From Alitta virens (taxonomy: Eukaryota > Annelida > Polychaeta > Phyllodocida > Nereididae), in the NCBI GenBank assembly GCA_932294295.1, contig OW028576.1:43812247-43876246 (forward strand): a stretch of 64,000 bases of DNA, written 5' to 3'. The notes beneath the pieces are model-generated. The model did no database searches. It saw only the letters and a list, made by a program, of their open reading frames with translations, and had not been told where the DNA came from. Position numbers and translations under genes: made by a program. Below, one piece after another: positions 45,850 through 58,580 of this stretch (its first letter is position 1; each line of letters starts with the position of its first letter).

Positions 45850-48060
45850 GGGGCCTATTGAAACTCGTGTCATGTACATGTTATATAAAACTTACAAGGT
45901 TTGCGTACATATAATGGAACAATAAAATATTATACACAGGATTTATGTATGAGCGTTCATGAGTGTTGCTGCCAATATCCAATATCTGCCGAGATTGCAT
46001 ATTGGGCTGGATATTATGTCCTTTAGGCCGATAAGCAGGTCTCTGGGCGACGAGCTAGCCTTTGCGCTTGCTCGCCGAAATCCCCTATTACTTGTTCAAA
46101 GAATATATGGTTTTTGGGCTCACCGGCGAATACTTCTAATATCGCTCCGTGGCTTTTCCCAGAAAGCATTGCCTCGTACGTTCCGTAAATTGCGGACCAT
46201 GCAGACCGTTCCGACAGATGCTAATTTGGATGTTAAATTTGTCCACTGATTTCAAAATGTCATATCTTCGTAAATAATTATTCGATTTTAAGTCTGTTTT
46301 CACTAACATGTAGTATAAATTATGAGTTTTATGATAAGAAAACAACGTCAATATCTCTCAAGAAGAGAATTTCTAATTTCAGGTTATATGTGTACTAAAA
46401 TTTTCATTGTTATCTATAAAATCCATATAGAGCTCTCAAATCTTTTTTTTCTTCAATAATAATAAAATATGCTATGCAGATATTATTGAAAACACTGTTC
46501 ATGTACGGTTTGCAACTTTTTATGTGTCCTCACTGTTTGAAAAAATTTTACAACTCCTTTTACAGTGACTTTGAAACCTCCTGGTAGAGATTTATAAGAA
46601 AATATTTATATTATTAATACCAGAATGTCCTAAGATCAGTGAAATGTTTCATGAGACAGAAATAAATGTTTCTGGATTTATTTATCTGTTAGATATAGCA
46701 GTAACACATATTAAATTAGGCAAGGGGAATAAAAAAATAATTACCACTCTGTTTACTGGTTTCCTGTCTCCAAATTTCAAGTATCGATATATACCACCCA
46801 TTTCTCATGTGCTTCATCGATTGGCAATAGAAAAGATTGTTAAATTACAACTCCGTATTTTACAAAATCAGTTATTATATAGTTTGGGTATATAACTGAT
46901 TCAAAATTTGTTTTACAATGTTAGGAATAAATAAATTAATCAAAATTTATAAATGTATGTAGAGATAAAAAAAACATAAAAAAAAATTACACCACAATAA
47001 TGACAATGTTGATGAACATGCCAAATAAAGACATGAAGTATTTAATTATAATTACTGTCAATCATGCCGGCTTAATATAGATTTATAATGATAATTTATT
47101 ATATTAAGCCATAATTCCACTTTCATCATCATTATTAGCGAATACTCCCATTTTTACATTCATTAAAACTCATATTAAGGTATACCTGTAGGTAACTATT
47201 GCACTGTACATGGATTTTTTGTATCCATTTATTTTGATTAAATAATTAAAAAGGAGGTACACACAATAAAATGCACATACTGTGCATTAAAATCAAAATA
47301 TTGCAATTATTATAATAAACAGCACCATTTTTCATCTTTAAATTTTGTAATTAAATAATCAATTCATTGCAATGTCTTCAATTAATTTTGTAATAATTGA
47401 AAACATTGCAAAGATTGTATTGACTGAATTTAGACGTTTTATACACCATTGAATTCATACAAATCACTATTTTGGGTTGAAATCCGCCGTTCCGCAACTG
47501 GTATCATGCTGTTTAAGGCCACTATTGCAGCGACCTCTCATGGGACAGAGAAGAACTAAAATTATTCGGCGAGCCGATTTTGGGTTATATGATAGGATAT
47601 ATTTCTTAGTTTTTCGCTCAGACACCTATTTTGGGGGGTATATTTTGACTATTTGGATATTGGCATGCAGTCTTTCGGCAGTAGCAATGAGTTATGATTT
47701 TACTGTAATATTCAGCTTTTTGCCAACCAGTTCCGTTTAGTGGCAGGTAGCATCGTATAGCAGAATTGTCGGTTTAATTTGACCAACTGTTGTTAATTAA
47801 ACTGACGATAGGTAATTCATACAGGTCAAAGTGACATGACTCACTCATATTCCAGATAAAAACAGGCTTATGCTTGGCTTTCTATTATATGTATTTTTTT
47901 ATGTTGTGGCTTTCATTCTGATCACAGGATATATTCGTTTCAAAATCTTTAATCAGGATTATTTAACTGTTGCGATGACAATAAAGGCTCTTAGTGCAAA
48001 AAAAAAAGTTAATAAAATATATGAATAGAAAATAAACGCTAAATTCAGCATATTTCACAT
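45850..48060. other. Long interval without recognised gene
   Basis: AT-rich. Two patches are more GC-rich: 46020-46230 and 47480-47720. Neither gives a protein motif I know on either strand. Confidence 0.4.
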
Positions 48061-48310
48061 AGCAGCTACTCAATGGCGGATCTAAATTGAGAGTATGCAT
48101 ATTTGTCATTTTTTGTTGAAAAGATACATGTCTAATTTAAATACATATTATGAAATATTAAATTTCTTACATTTACCAAGGTTTATAAATTGTTTTCAGT
48201 GTTGGTAGGTGCAAGCCGACTATAAGCTAGGAGTACACAAAAGCAGCTGGCAACAGCCAGTAATAGGTTGCTACAGCTGTCTAGAGTTACACATTTTATC
48301 TAACTAACTG
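48061..48310 (+). mobile_element. MITE family 'GTTAG', copy 3 (5' truncated)
   Basis: Keeps the 3' two thirds, from AGCTACTCAATGGCGGATCT to CTAACTAACTG followed by TA. Confidence 0.75.
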
Positions 48311-48314
48311 TATA

Positions 48315-50125
48315 AAAGTATGCACTATTCAATAAATATGATAATCAGGAAATAAAATAAAATAAATTTCCTTCCCCACTCATTGTAAGTAATAACCATA
48401 ATCATGCAAAATGAAAATTACCAATATTTACATTGTACAATTTTCGAAATACCATGGGAACATATTAGCTGATGTTTGGTACCATTAAACTAAATATTGA
48501 TAGAATATAGTTTGAACAAAAATAGTGCAATACTTTCATATACGGTCGATTTTATGTAGCAAGCTATTAAATAGGATCCCTATGCAATTTTTATTTGTAT
48601 CTGCCATGATAGTAATTTATCATTTGTATTTTTGTCCTCTGATAATCTGAGAGATATCTGCAAGTATATGCGAAACTAATAAAAACTACTGTAATCCTGA
48701 ACACTATATTTCACAGCTTTATGCTTTTTGATACCTACTAAAAATAGGAATATGTTGGTCAATTTGAATTGATTTCACTGTAATCCTATCAGTCTGGGGG
48801 CTGAGGCTCAAAAGAGGCTTAGTTTTTGAGTTAGTTCAACACAGGAATTTGGTGTTTCATATGAAAGAGGACATCCTCTAGTTTCACGAAACATGGTTGT
48901 TATATTTCATGGTGTTAATTATTAAAATATATTCATATGGTGATAAATATTTATGATAATTTATTGATCAAATATGTCTATTAATATGGTATATTGTTTC
49001 AATTATTTGTAGATTTACCGGTCAATGTCAACTTTGTCGTGTAATAAAAAAAGTTTCATACACTTGAGTCTGCGTATTTAACAATAGTTTTAAGTTCCCA
49101 CCAGGTGCGCAGTTTTGCAATATGGGGTTAAACGTCCTCTGTGATCTACTGTGACTGGTAATGACATGCATATTTTAGCATTTGCAACCATATTTTCAGA
49201 AATATTTAGCATACAACTGTCAAAGCGACCACTGTTGGAGAATGTTCAATACACCTTGGGTTGCTTCTCTTAGAATACCCATTAAACTAATTTTGGGGTC
49301 AAACAAAGGTCATTGATTATGAATATTCATAAGGAAAATGTCCATACAACCGATAAAAATGTTTGTTACTTTAAAACCACATTACCTATCAAGGTGTTTA
49401 TAGATTTACTACGTAATCAAATATGGTTTCCATGAATATAATATTATGTTAAAATTGTGGTTGCTATGGATACCTTATTCCCACAAAGAGGGGTTAAATA
49501 TGAAACTTCAGTGCCACTCAATATGACAAAGCCAGAAGAGTTGGGCTATTTATCGGATTGTAACACCATGGATATGATGTTCTGCTTGATAGAGTCAATT
49601 TATGATAGGTGATAAAGCACACTCCTTGAGTAAATTGAACATATAAAAAATATCATTTACCTTTATATCTTCATTTTGCAGGCAGAAATTAGGTCAAATT
49701 TAACATTTTCAAATAATTCTGATATCAAACTTATATTGTATTCCATGTCAAGACTCCCACTACTGATACAGCAAACTTTTCATTTTACACAAATAAATGC
49801 TGCACCAATAATGAACATGCATTCCACAATCTTATATGATTAATTTGATCTTTATTTCTAAGGTCAAAGTTTAAAGGTCAAAGACCTTTTAGTGATAGTG
49901 AAGTTGCCCTGTCAAAATCAAAGTGAAAGACACCTTTTTTTGTAAAGGGTAATTTCATTCAGTTGTATAGTTTTTCAGTGAAGCCCTGACTATTAACATT
50001 TAGTAATGATATAAATAAATGTATATGTTAAAAGAGTATGTACATGTGAAGTTTTAGAAGTTAAAATTAATGGAGATATTAAGACCATTGATAACAAATG
50101 AGACAACATGAGATAAAACAAAGTT
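48315..50125. other. AT-rich intergenic DNA
   Basis: No exon, tandem array or inverted-repeat element recognised on either strand. Confidence 0.4.
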
Positions 50126-50129
50126 AAAA

Positions 50130-50270
50130 TTAAATAGATCTGGCATTTAGAATACGTTGAACAATATTTTGTTTAAAAGAACTGAGACTAGATATACTTC
50201 GTATGACACTGGGAATTTCATTCCATATTTTGGCTCCATTATGCAGAAAAGATGAACTATACTCCATGTC
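50130..50270 (-). pseudogene. LINE reverse transcriptase C-terminal relic
   Basis: Minus strand reads SSSFLHNGAKIWNEIPSVIR, then SISSLSSFKQNIVQRILNAR and stops at TAA 50130-50132. 'G.KIWN.IP..IR...SL..FK' is the usual C-terminus of many non-LTR ORF2 proteins. GTTTTATCTCATG follows downstream, resembling a pentamer tail. Confidence 0.7.
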
Positions 50271-50274
50271 TCAG

Positions 50275-51500
50275 AGATTTTGCTATATCTTTCAATGAGG
50301 GTGATTCTAAAGATTTGCAGTGAGTGATGCATGGTTGAGCCTAGACCTTCTTGCTGACCTATAAGAAGAGTTCAAGGTCAACATGTCTGGGCAAAAGAAG
50401 CACTTCAATGAAAAGTAATTGTCTTTCTATTTTCCAACCTACAAGTAACATCTCTCCATGGTATTTGATTTTTTGAAGCATGTTCTGCCTTTACCAGAGA
50501 TGCCAAGTTCTTAAGTGGTGAATGTGTGAGTTTTGGCTCTTTCCGAACAGAGTACATTAAAATGTTAAAGATTTATTCTGGTCCTCATTGCGAGAGTTAA
50601 ATTAGAATATGAAGAATATACTTAAGTTCAGTGGTGTGAGACAGCAACCAAATGCATGAGACTCACGCCGAATGCGTGAGACTTGGCATGTATGACTTTA
50701 CTTAAAGAAAATAACACAAATAAAATTTCCTGAAACTACATCACAGATTTATCCTTTTTGACATATATATGAATTTTGTACATATTAACCATTTAATTGT
50801 TTAATAATTTTGACATTTTTCACAGCAATTCTAAAATCACTGAGTCAACATGCATTTTAACATCTGAAAGTACAATGTGATATCTACAAAAGCAAATATA
50901 TATATATATATGTGCAATATTCAAACAATTAAACACCAAAGAGAAGTATGCATAATTATAATATTATTCTTTAACCTTCCATATGCAATTATAAATATTT
51001 TAATACCAAGTAATAATCTTATTAACTCACACATTGTATATTTTACATGTGCTGTTAAATATTAACATAATGGAGAAAAAGTAACAGAGCCCACAGGTGG
51101 CGCTTGTAGCATATAAAAAGACAATACAATGACATCACTACACCATTGTTACATGGATGACATCACTGATTATATGACATCATCAAACAATACTTATCTC
51201 AAAGAATAAGTACCAAGAACATGCATGTAACTAGAACGCGCTATGCATGCTGGGGGAAGGAGGCGCATTGTTAACTGAGCTGATGACATCATGAACAGAG
51301 ATCGATTGAATGACATCATACTGGCAGATTGTGACGTCATCATAGCATTAAGATCTTTAATGTGGAACCACAGAGTTCAAACTGATGTTTTAAATTGGTA
51401 AATATTGCTCCATTCACTAATTACGACACTAAGATTATGTGAAAATTATATTTTAATATACATTGTACTGTAAATGTGAAATTGACAAAAGTACGTACCT
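50275..51500. other. Intergenic DNA, TGACATCA-rich part at 51060-51360
   Basis: 51060-51360 holds many GACATCAT/GACGTCAT words and starts with GGAGAAAAAGTAACAGAGCC, which recurs at 27330. This marks a dispersed repeat, but its ends are not clear. A TA run lies at 50895-50911. Confidence 0.4.
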
Positions 51501-51553
51501 TTCAGAAAATATCTGAATACATTTTATTATCCACTAGGGGCGTTGTAGTTTAC

Positions 51554-51573
51554 CCCTACAACTCCCAGAATGC
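51554..51573 (+). promoter_or_regulatory. ZNF143/Staf-like site
   Basis: CCCTACAACTCCCAGAATGC matches the known ZNF143 (Staf) SBS consensus very closely. It lies in a small GC-rich patch (51540-51600). No gene start is recognised nearby; gene D ends 560 bp to the right on the other strand. Confidence 0.45.
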
Positions 51574-52132
51574 CCGGCCTGCCGGGAGTATAGGGAGTGG
51601 CGCTTCTTGATACTTATTCTTTGCTTATCTGTCACGACATCCGCGACTCCTTGTGGTACTTTTTCTCCCCATTATTCAGCAATAGACAACATTACAGTGG
51701 AATTCCATATTTAAGACCTTTGATATCCTTAAATGGTCCTAATATTGAGGGGGTCTTAATTATAGAATTACTAGGCCTATACATATATTGTAATCTCGGA
51801 CTTTGTCACCCAGTAAAGGGGTCGTAAAATTTAGGTGATCTTTATTGTGAGGTTGTACTGTAATAATATATTGGGATAAATACACAACTGAATGTAAAAT
51901 AGAAAATTGTTATATATGTAGTCCTGCGTAACACATTGCAAATCTACTTCACTACGCATTTCGACATACACGTTAGCATCCTAACTGAGACAAAATGGGT
52001 GTCCCATGACCCTCGCTTTCTTTCCATGTTATACAATCCACCATTATTGCATGTATGTTTCTTTTGGGTCAAACTATTTAATTTCATTGTCATTGCCATA
52101 ATATTATTATTCATTAAAATTTACTTATAACG

Positions 52133-55100
52133 TCATGGCTCATTTTCTGTTTTGTACATGTCATTTAGGCTTACAATATCAAGATAGTTTAAGTCATCGG
52201 CAATATCCAGTAATTGAAGAACATCATCTTTTTTGTCACAATTTCCTCGATGGATAATTTCTTGCATTCTGAAATTGAAAATGACCTGTGAAATTCTCTA
52301 AGGTTTAACAAACCAATTCATTTTACATACTATAGTCGTGTCACCTGCGTTTGGAGCTGCCCTACAAACATTTTTATATTTGTATGATATTATGTCAATA
52401 TTAGAAATTCCTCGACCCAATATTATTTGAGAATATTATATAAGGTTAAAATGTGGACAGTTATAAGCTGATTTTGACCTTATCTGTAATATTTTCAACT
52501 GTTAGTTTCATGATATCATCTTAATATTTCCTTAAATATTAGAATTTAAGGTTTAACTAACATTTTCACAATGTTTGAATAATATTATTCTGATATTAGA
52601 CAAATATTATATCATAACATTTGCCTAAGGTTTGACCAAGGTTTCACAAATGTTAGTCAATATATTAGTTACTAACATGATGCCGATATTTACCCAAGCA
52701 TCTGAAAACATTAGTCCGACCTTATTTATAATATTTTGCATAATGTTGAAAGGAGCTTTTTGGAAAGATTACATAACATTATCTTCTTATATCAGACTCA
52801 AATTTTCAAACATATTTTTCGAAGGTTTAAATTACTATTGATATAATATGTATGATAAATGATATAATATTCTGCAACAGATCTCATTATGATCATGTAA
52901 CAAACAATACAAATCATTTCTCTCTCACAAATTTATTTTGACTGTAAAACAACAAAATAAAAACAGTATAATACAAAATGTAGCAACATTCAAGTGACAC
53001 AAGATTTAATGACCCTTTTCTTTAATAACATGTAAGAATACATCTTTATGACAAGCGTCGATCTAATAACACTAAAGTCTTATATTTTGCTCATTACATG
53101 TAATCATGGTAATGTAGTTTACTGAACCCAGGTTAAAAAACCTCATAGTTCAGATCATTGTAGATAGGTTGGTGATATGTGCATGCGTGGAGTGCAGGTT
53201 AACATCAGTACGAATTTGGGGTATGACGAAGACTCAGTATTCTTTGAAAACTAATGAAATGTATAATTGCAACAAAGTCATGTCTGCATATGGGGTTTTA
53301 CACATTTTTAAAACCAGTCTTCCCGGGTGTAAGGGCTTAATTGTCATATTTCACTGTACTGCCATGGCACTATTTTCCTCAGAATAAAACAACAACAAAA
53401 AAACCTGGCAGGCCCAATTCGAATTAAAGATTAAGTGTTATGAATATTACAACCAAATTTAAATAGACTTGGAAACCAATCTCATAAACTTAGAAACTAA
53501 ACGCCAGTCAGATGATGTCATATGAGTCCAGGAGGAACTGCCTCAACCAATGGGATTCCTGGATTCACATGACGTCCTCTGGAGTGTAGCTTCCAAGTCT
53601 TGGAGATTTGTTTCTTATTCTATGAAATTTAAGTTATTGATACCACACCTACAATCTCCACATGATAAGATAAGATAAGATAAAACTTTACTTATAGTCG
53701 GAGGTGTAAACCAAACCGTAGAACATAGGCTATAAAGCTTTTAGCCGACTGATAAAATAACAATAACAATATGAAAATATATATACAGATGATTAGAATG
53801 AGATTATGACTTAACTACACAATGATCATAAATTATTTTGCTGACAGATTATACATGATCCGCAATTACAATTTTCCAAGGAACTGCAATGACTTAACAA
53901 ATCTTTAAACTTAGCTAATTCATCTACCTCTTTTAATTCAACGGGTAAAGAATTCCAAATCATAGCACCTTGATACATAATAGATCTGAAACCATATTGC
54001 ATAGTGTTGTAAAGTACTCGCCCCCCTCCCCCGGACATACACCCCTCCCCACTCATCAAAAGATTTCTTCATTGGATCAAAAGAGCAATGAACTAAAAGA
54101 CACTTAAACTTTTCATATTTGGACCTTGGTTTTTTTTTTTCAGATATTTTCGATTTTGTTATTTCCGATTTTTTCTTTGTAAACTTAAAGAGTCGTACAG
54201 AAGTGTTTATGCTTTTAAACAATGACTTTAAATAAACGACTTTAAATAAACCTTTACATACATACAAACAGGCTTGACTAGCTTAAGATTATCTCTCATC
54301 TCATATGGCGTAATCTGCCTAGTAAAGAATGAACTTGTTATAAGTCATGGAGTACGTTATCAACAAATTCTGCTAGACTAGTTTTCCTTGTTACATAAAA
54401 ATTCTTTTTTTCTTTACATCTCATTGGCAGGTGGGAATAACAGGGCAATAAGAGAACACTTATTGCCACAGTATCATATCAGCAGACACTTTGAGCATAT
54501 TCGATTAAGTTACAAGGTTGACTCGAGTGACTTGGGGCGCGAGAGTTTTAATCCGCACACCGGCTCGAGTTGGCCGGAATGAGAAGTCACGTGGGACAAT
54601 TTACTCGACCCCTGTACTCCCGACTTTTGCAGGAGTAAATGGAAACGGAACATAGCACAACCGGGCGTGGACATTCAATAGCTCCCCTGCCTCCTCAGGC
54701 CCCCTGGTGTTTATTTAACTAACACTCGCACCAGTCACTCGACCTGTTCTTCTAGAACAAGGAAGTTACAAGAGCATCCTGCCTTGGCACGCACACGCCA
54801 AGTTACACTAGTGTCGCGATAGTTTCAATATCGAATTCGCTCTTTGTTTCAAACAAATGTATACATACGCGCAATTTGCTGTGCAGCGATTTCCATAAGT
54901 ATGTCCATTCTCTCCACAGACGGGACTGTAGTAACGTTTACATCTGCACCGCATCGGAGCGCAATGACCCTGGTAGTCTATTGTGACATTGCTGCAATTA
55001 AACAAGAATACATATATCACGCTGATTAACCTAACTCTGATTTTAGAGCATGAGCATTTTTCATAGATGAAAACAAAACTCCAGATGAAATCATGAATCC

Positions 55101-58100
55101 AGAACTTGACCAATAGGAGTCCTGTCTATAATAAAAGTAAACAACAGTGTGGTTCGATCAAAGCCTTGAACTTCATGAGTGATGAGGTTGGGCTGGTGAA
55201 CCCAAGAGTTCCGTAGGGACGAGTGGCTGTAATTGCAATGGTGCTTTAGCACAGGGGTCCCAATAATTGTCTAGCTAGGTGTAGCTCCAAATTGACACGA
55301 CAGTTTTCGAAGAGTTGTACTGTATAAGTTATTATACACAGTAGTGTATGTACATGTCTCAATTCTACTGTGTGTGAAGCTAAGTCAGCTTATATGACCA
55401 GCTGCCAGAGGCAGACGTAATGATGAGATGATAAGGCCAAGAGTCCACATCGTGTTACACATTTATGCCATGGGTGGTGGTCTCCTTACTTGCCTCAGCA
55501 TGAACACTGAGTATAACAAAACGAATTATGATATAATGCTGATCATACATTATATACTTACGCGCATTTTGCACAACACTCATTGTTGTATGTTTTTCCG
55601 TTACTTCCGCAAACAGGTTTAAGTATTTTGTTACAAACGCATCTAGATATTGAAGAATTTTTGCATCTGCCACTGTGTTGTATTTCTATGCCGCTGCAAA
55701 TAAAAAAGCATAATTAAATCCAAAATTCATTATCAAGGTATTCTAGAGCCTGTTTTCAGAATTTCTTGGATTACTGCCACTTCGCTAACAGGGTGGTGGT
55801 GGTGGATTAGGGCTTTATGTCCTGTATTTCTGCACCTGATGGGCTAATTAGGACAGGCAGGGACCATGGCAATAAGATAAAGCATGAAACAGCCATCCAA
55901 CATAGACTCGACCGGGAATTGAACCCAGGACCCAGTGGTTGGAAGCCCCGCGCGCTACGACTGAGCTAGGCCCCCCTTCGCTAACAGGGTACATAGAGTG
56001 TGACTTTGTATATGTTTTGGCTTATGCACCACTAACATAGCTTTCCTACTCTTCTGAGAGGGATAAAACCAATGAAAATATTTTATGTAGTAAGGAGTGG
56101 TGGTGGAGTAGGGCTTTACGTCCTGTATTTCTGCACCAGTTGGGCTAATTAGGACAGGCAGGGACCATGGCAATGAGACAATGGATGAAACAGCCATCCA
56201 ACTTAGGCTCGACCAGGAATTGAACCCGGGACCCGGTGGTTGGAAGGCCAGCATGCGACCACTGAGTTAGACCCTCCCCCCTTACGTAGTAAGCAAAGTG
56301 GCAGTAAATTAACCTGCCAGTGTAAAAACTTCTTAAAAAAGTTTTTTTAGTTTCTCTTAAATATCTTCTAACAGTTTATTGTAGATATGAGAAAAATATT
56401 AATTTTTATATCAACAATTTATTCTTTTACTCCCCAATTAACTTTAGCTATGAGAAACTTTAAATTTTAAAATCAGATGAAAAATGACAATATTTTCTAA
56501 TGAAATGTATCACGAATCGATAAAAAAAACTACATTGGGAAGGAGGCTGAAAGCATTTTCACCAGCTCCATGAACGTCTTTGATTTGCATATATTTTTGA
56601 TTTCTAAGTTGCTTCTCCATCAACGTCTGTTTTTCTTAGGTATGTGAGTATGTGAGTGCTTCCTTATTTGGGCGTGCATGAATATCATTCTGTGCGATAT
56701 GAAATGCAGATCACCCAGCCAGTATCGCTCGCTATTTCAAGTGATATGATGGCAATTTGGAATAAAAGTACTTACGCACAGTTAGCACTACAGCGGTTTC
56801 CGTAAGTATTGTTATCTTTGCCACAGATCGGTCTATAAGTAGCCGCACAAGCACACTTAACATCTTCTGGACAAGTCCCTTCTTGAGCTACGGTTGCATT
56901 TCTGCAAGGAACAAACAAGTAAACATGCATGAACAAATAACATTACATGAAAAAAATCTTATTTTGTTAGACAAACCATGTCATCACAACTTAATTACAA
57001 CAGATAAACAATATTATTAATAAAATACAAAGCAAGATAATTACTTATCATGATAAAGATGAAACTTCTGTTAAAAAAAATCATTTGCAAGAAAAAATAC
57101 ATCACAACTTTAAACAGTGATCAACATTTTGCTACACAAAAAGTGTAACCTTTAAAAATAAAAAATAAAACTTTGCAACAGTGACTGTAAGTTAAAGTTC
57201 ATTTTCTATATATGTTTTTCATAAAAACATAGGTTGCGCTGCAGCAAAACCCTTAGCGAATGACCACATACTAACACACTAGCACCATTAAGATTATTAT
57301 AATATAACACAAATTTTAGCAATTTCTTTTTAAGTCTTTCTATTATTATAAAGATGATGAAATAGATGTCAAAATATAGCTTAAAAGGTGAAAAAGAACT
57401 ATAATTTAGATATTTTTACTTGTAGGTTAAGTAGTGTCTTTTATACGGAGGTAAGTATGTTTCATATTTTCCCTTATTATAAAACTTCTATTTAATTAAT
57501 GGTGTGAAGCCCCAAAAACCAATAACTGTACTATTTTAGACATATCCTGGCAGATGTTGTATGTATGTTGTAACTATGTACAGTAGTGTGCGAGTTCTGC
57601 TCCAGAAATGAATAAAATTAATTTTTTGATACTCCCAAATTCTGCAAAAACATTGTATAAATATGTCTATATGACCATCGAAAGGCACAACCAGGCCATG
57701 TAGATTAATAAAGTATGAAATTGCATGAGGGTAAGTGCATGAGTGTTCGATTTTTTACTAAAAAAGCATTAATATGATATGCAGGTTTAAAAACATAATA
57801 ATTTTGTATGTTTTATCTTTATTTTATAAATTCACTAATATTTATGGCCATGAGTCCCCCAAAAGTCACTAGTACACTATTTTAGACATATTATGACAAA
57901 GTTTTAAGCATGTAGGGTACAGTAGTGTCAGAGTTCTCTTCTGGAAACAAAAAAAAAAGAAAAGTTTTCTATTTTTTCCAAATTTTTATAAAACTTAGCT
58001 GACATATGTCAATGTGACTATCAAAAGGCACTAGTAGGCAATACAGAGTATTACTGTATGAAATTTGTTAGGGTAAGTGCATTAGTGTTAGAGTTCTGCT

Positions 58101-58549
58101 CCAAAAAGAAAGTGTTAAGCCCGCCACCTACCCACCTGCCCACCACTGGTGATAACTATAACCCTCTTCAAACTTTGTTCGCTGAGAGATAAATTCATTT
58201 CACGTACTTGCAGTTAGCTAGACATGGGTTGTTATATGTCATACCATTCGTTGCACAAACACGGCGATATTCTCTTGTACAGACACAACGATGTCTTGAA
58301 TCGACAACTGAAATAGAAAGTATGTTGAAAAAAATATGTTCATATATTTCATCTTACCTTGTCTTATCTTGTCTTATTTTGTCAATCTTATCTTATCTTA
58401 TTTTATCTTATTTCATCAATTTTATCTATCTCATCTTATCTTATCTTATCTTATCTTATTTCATCAATTTTATCTATCTCATCTTATCTTATCTTATTTC
58501 ATCAATTTTATCTATCTCATCTTATCTTATCTTATTTCATCAATTTTAT

Positions 58550-58580
<31 letters not shown>

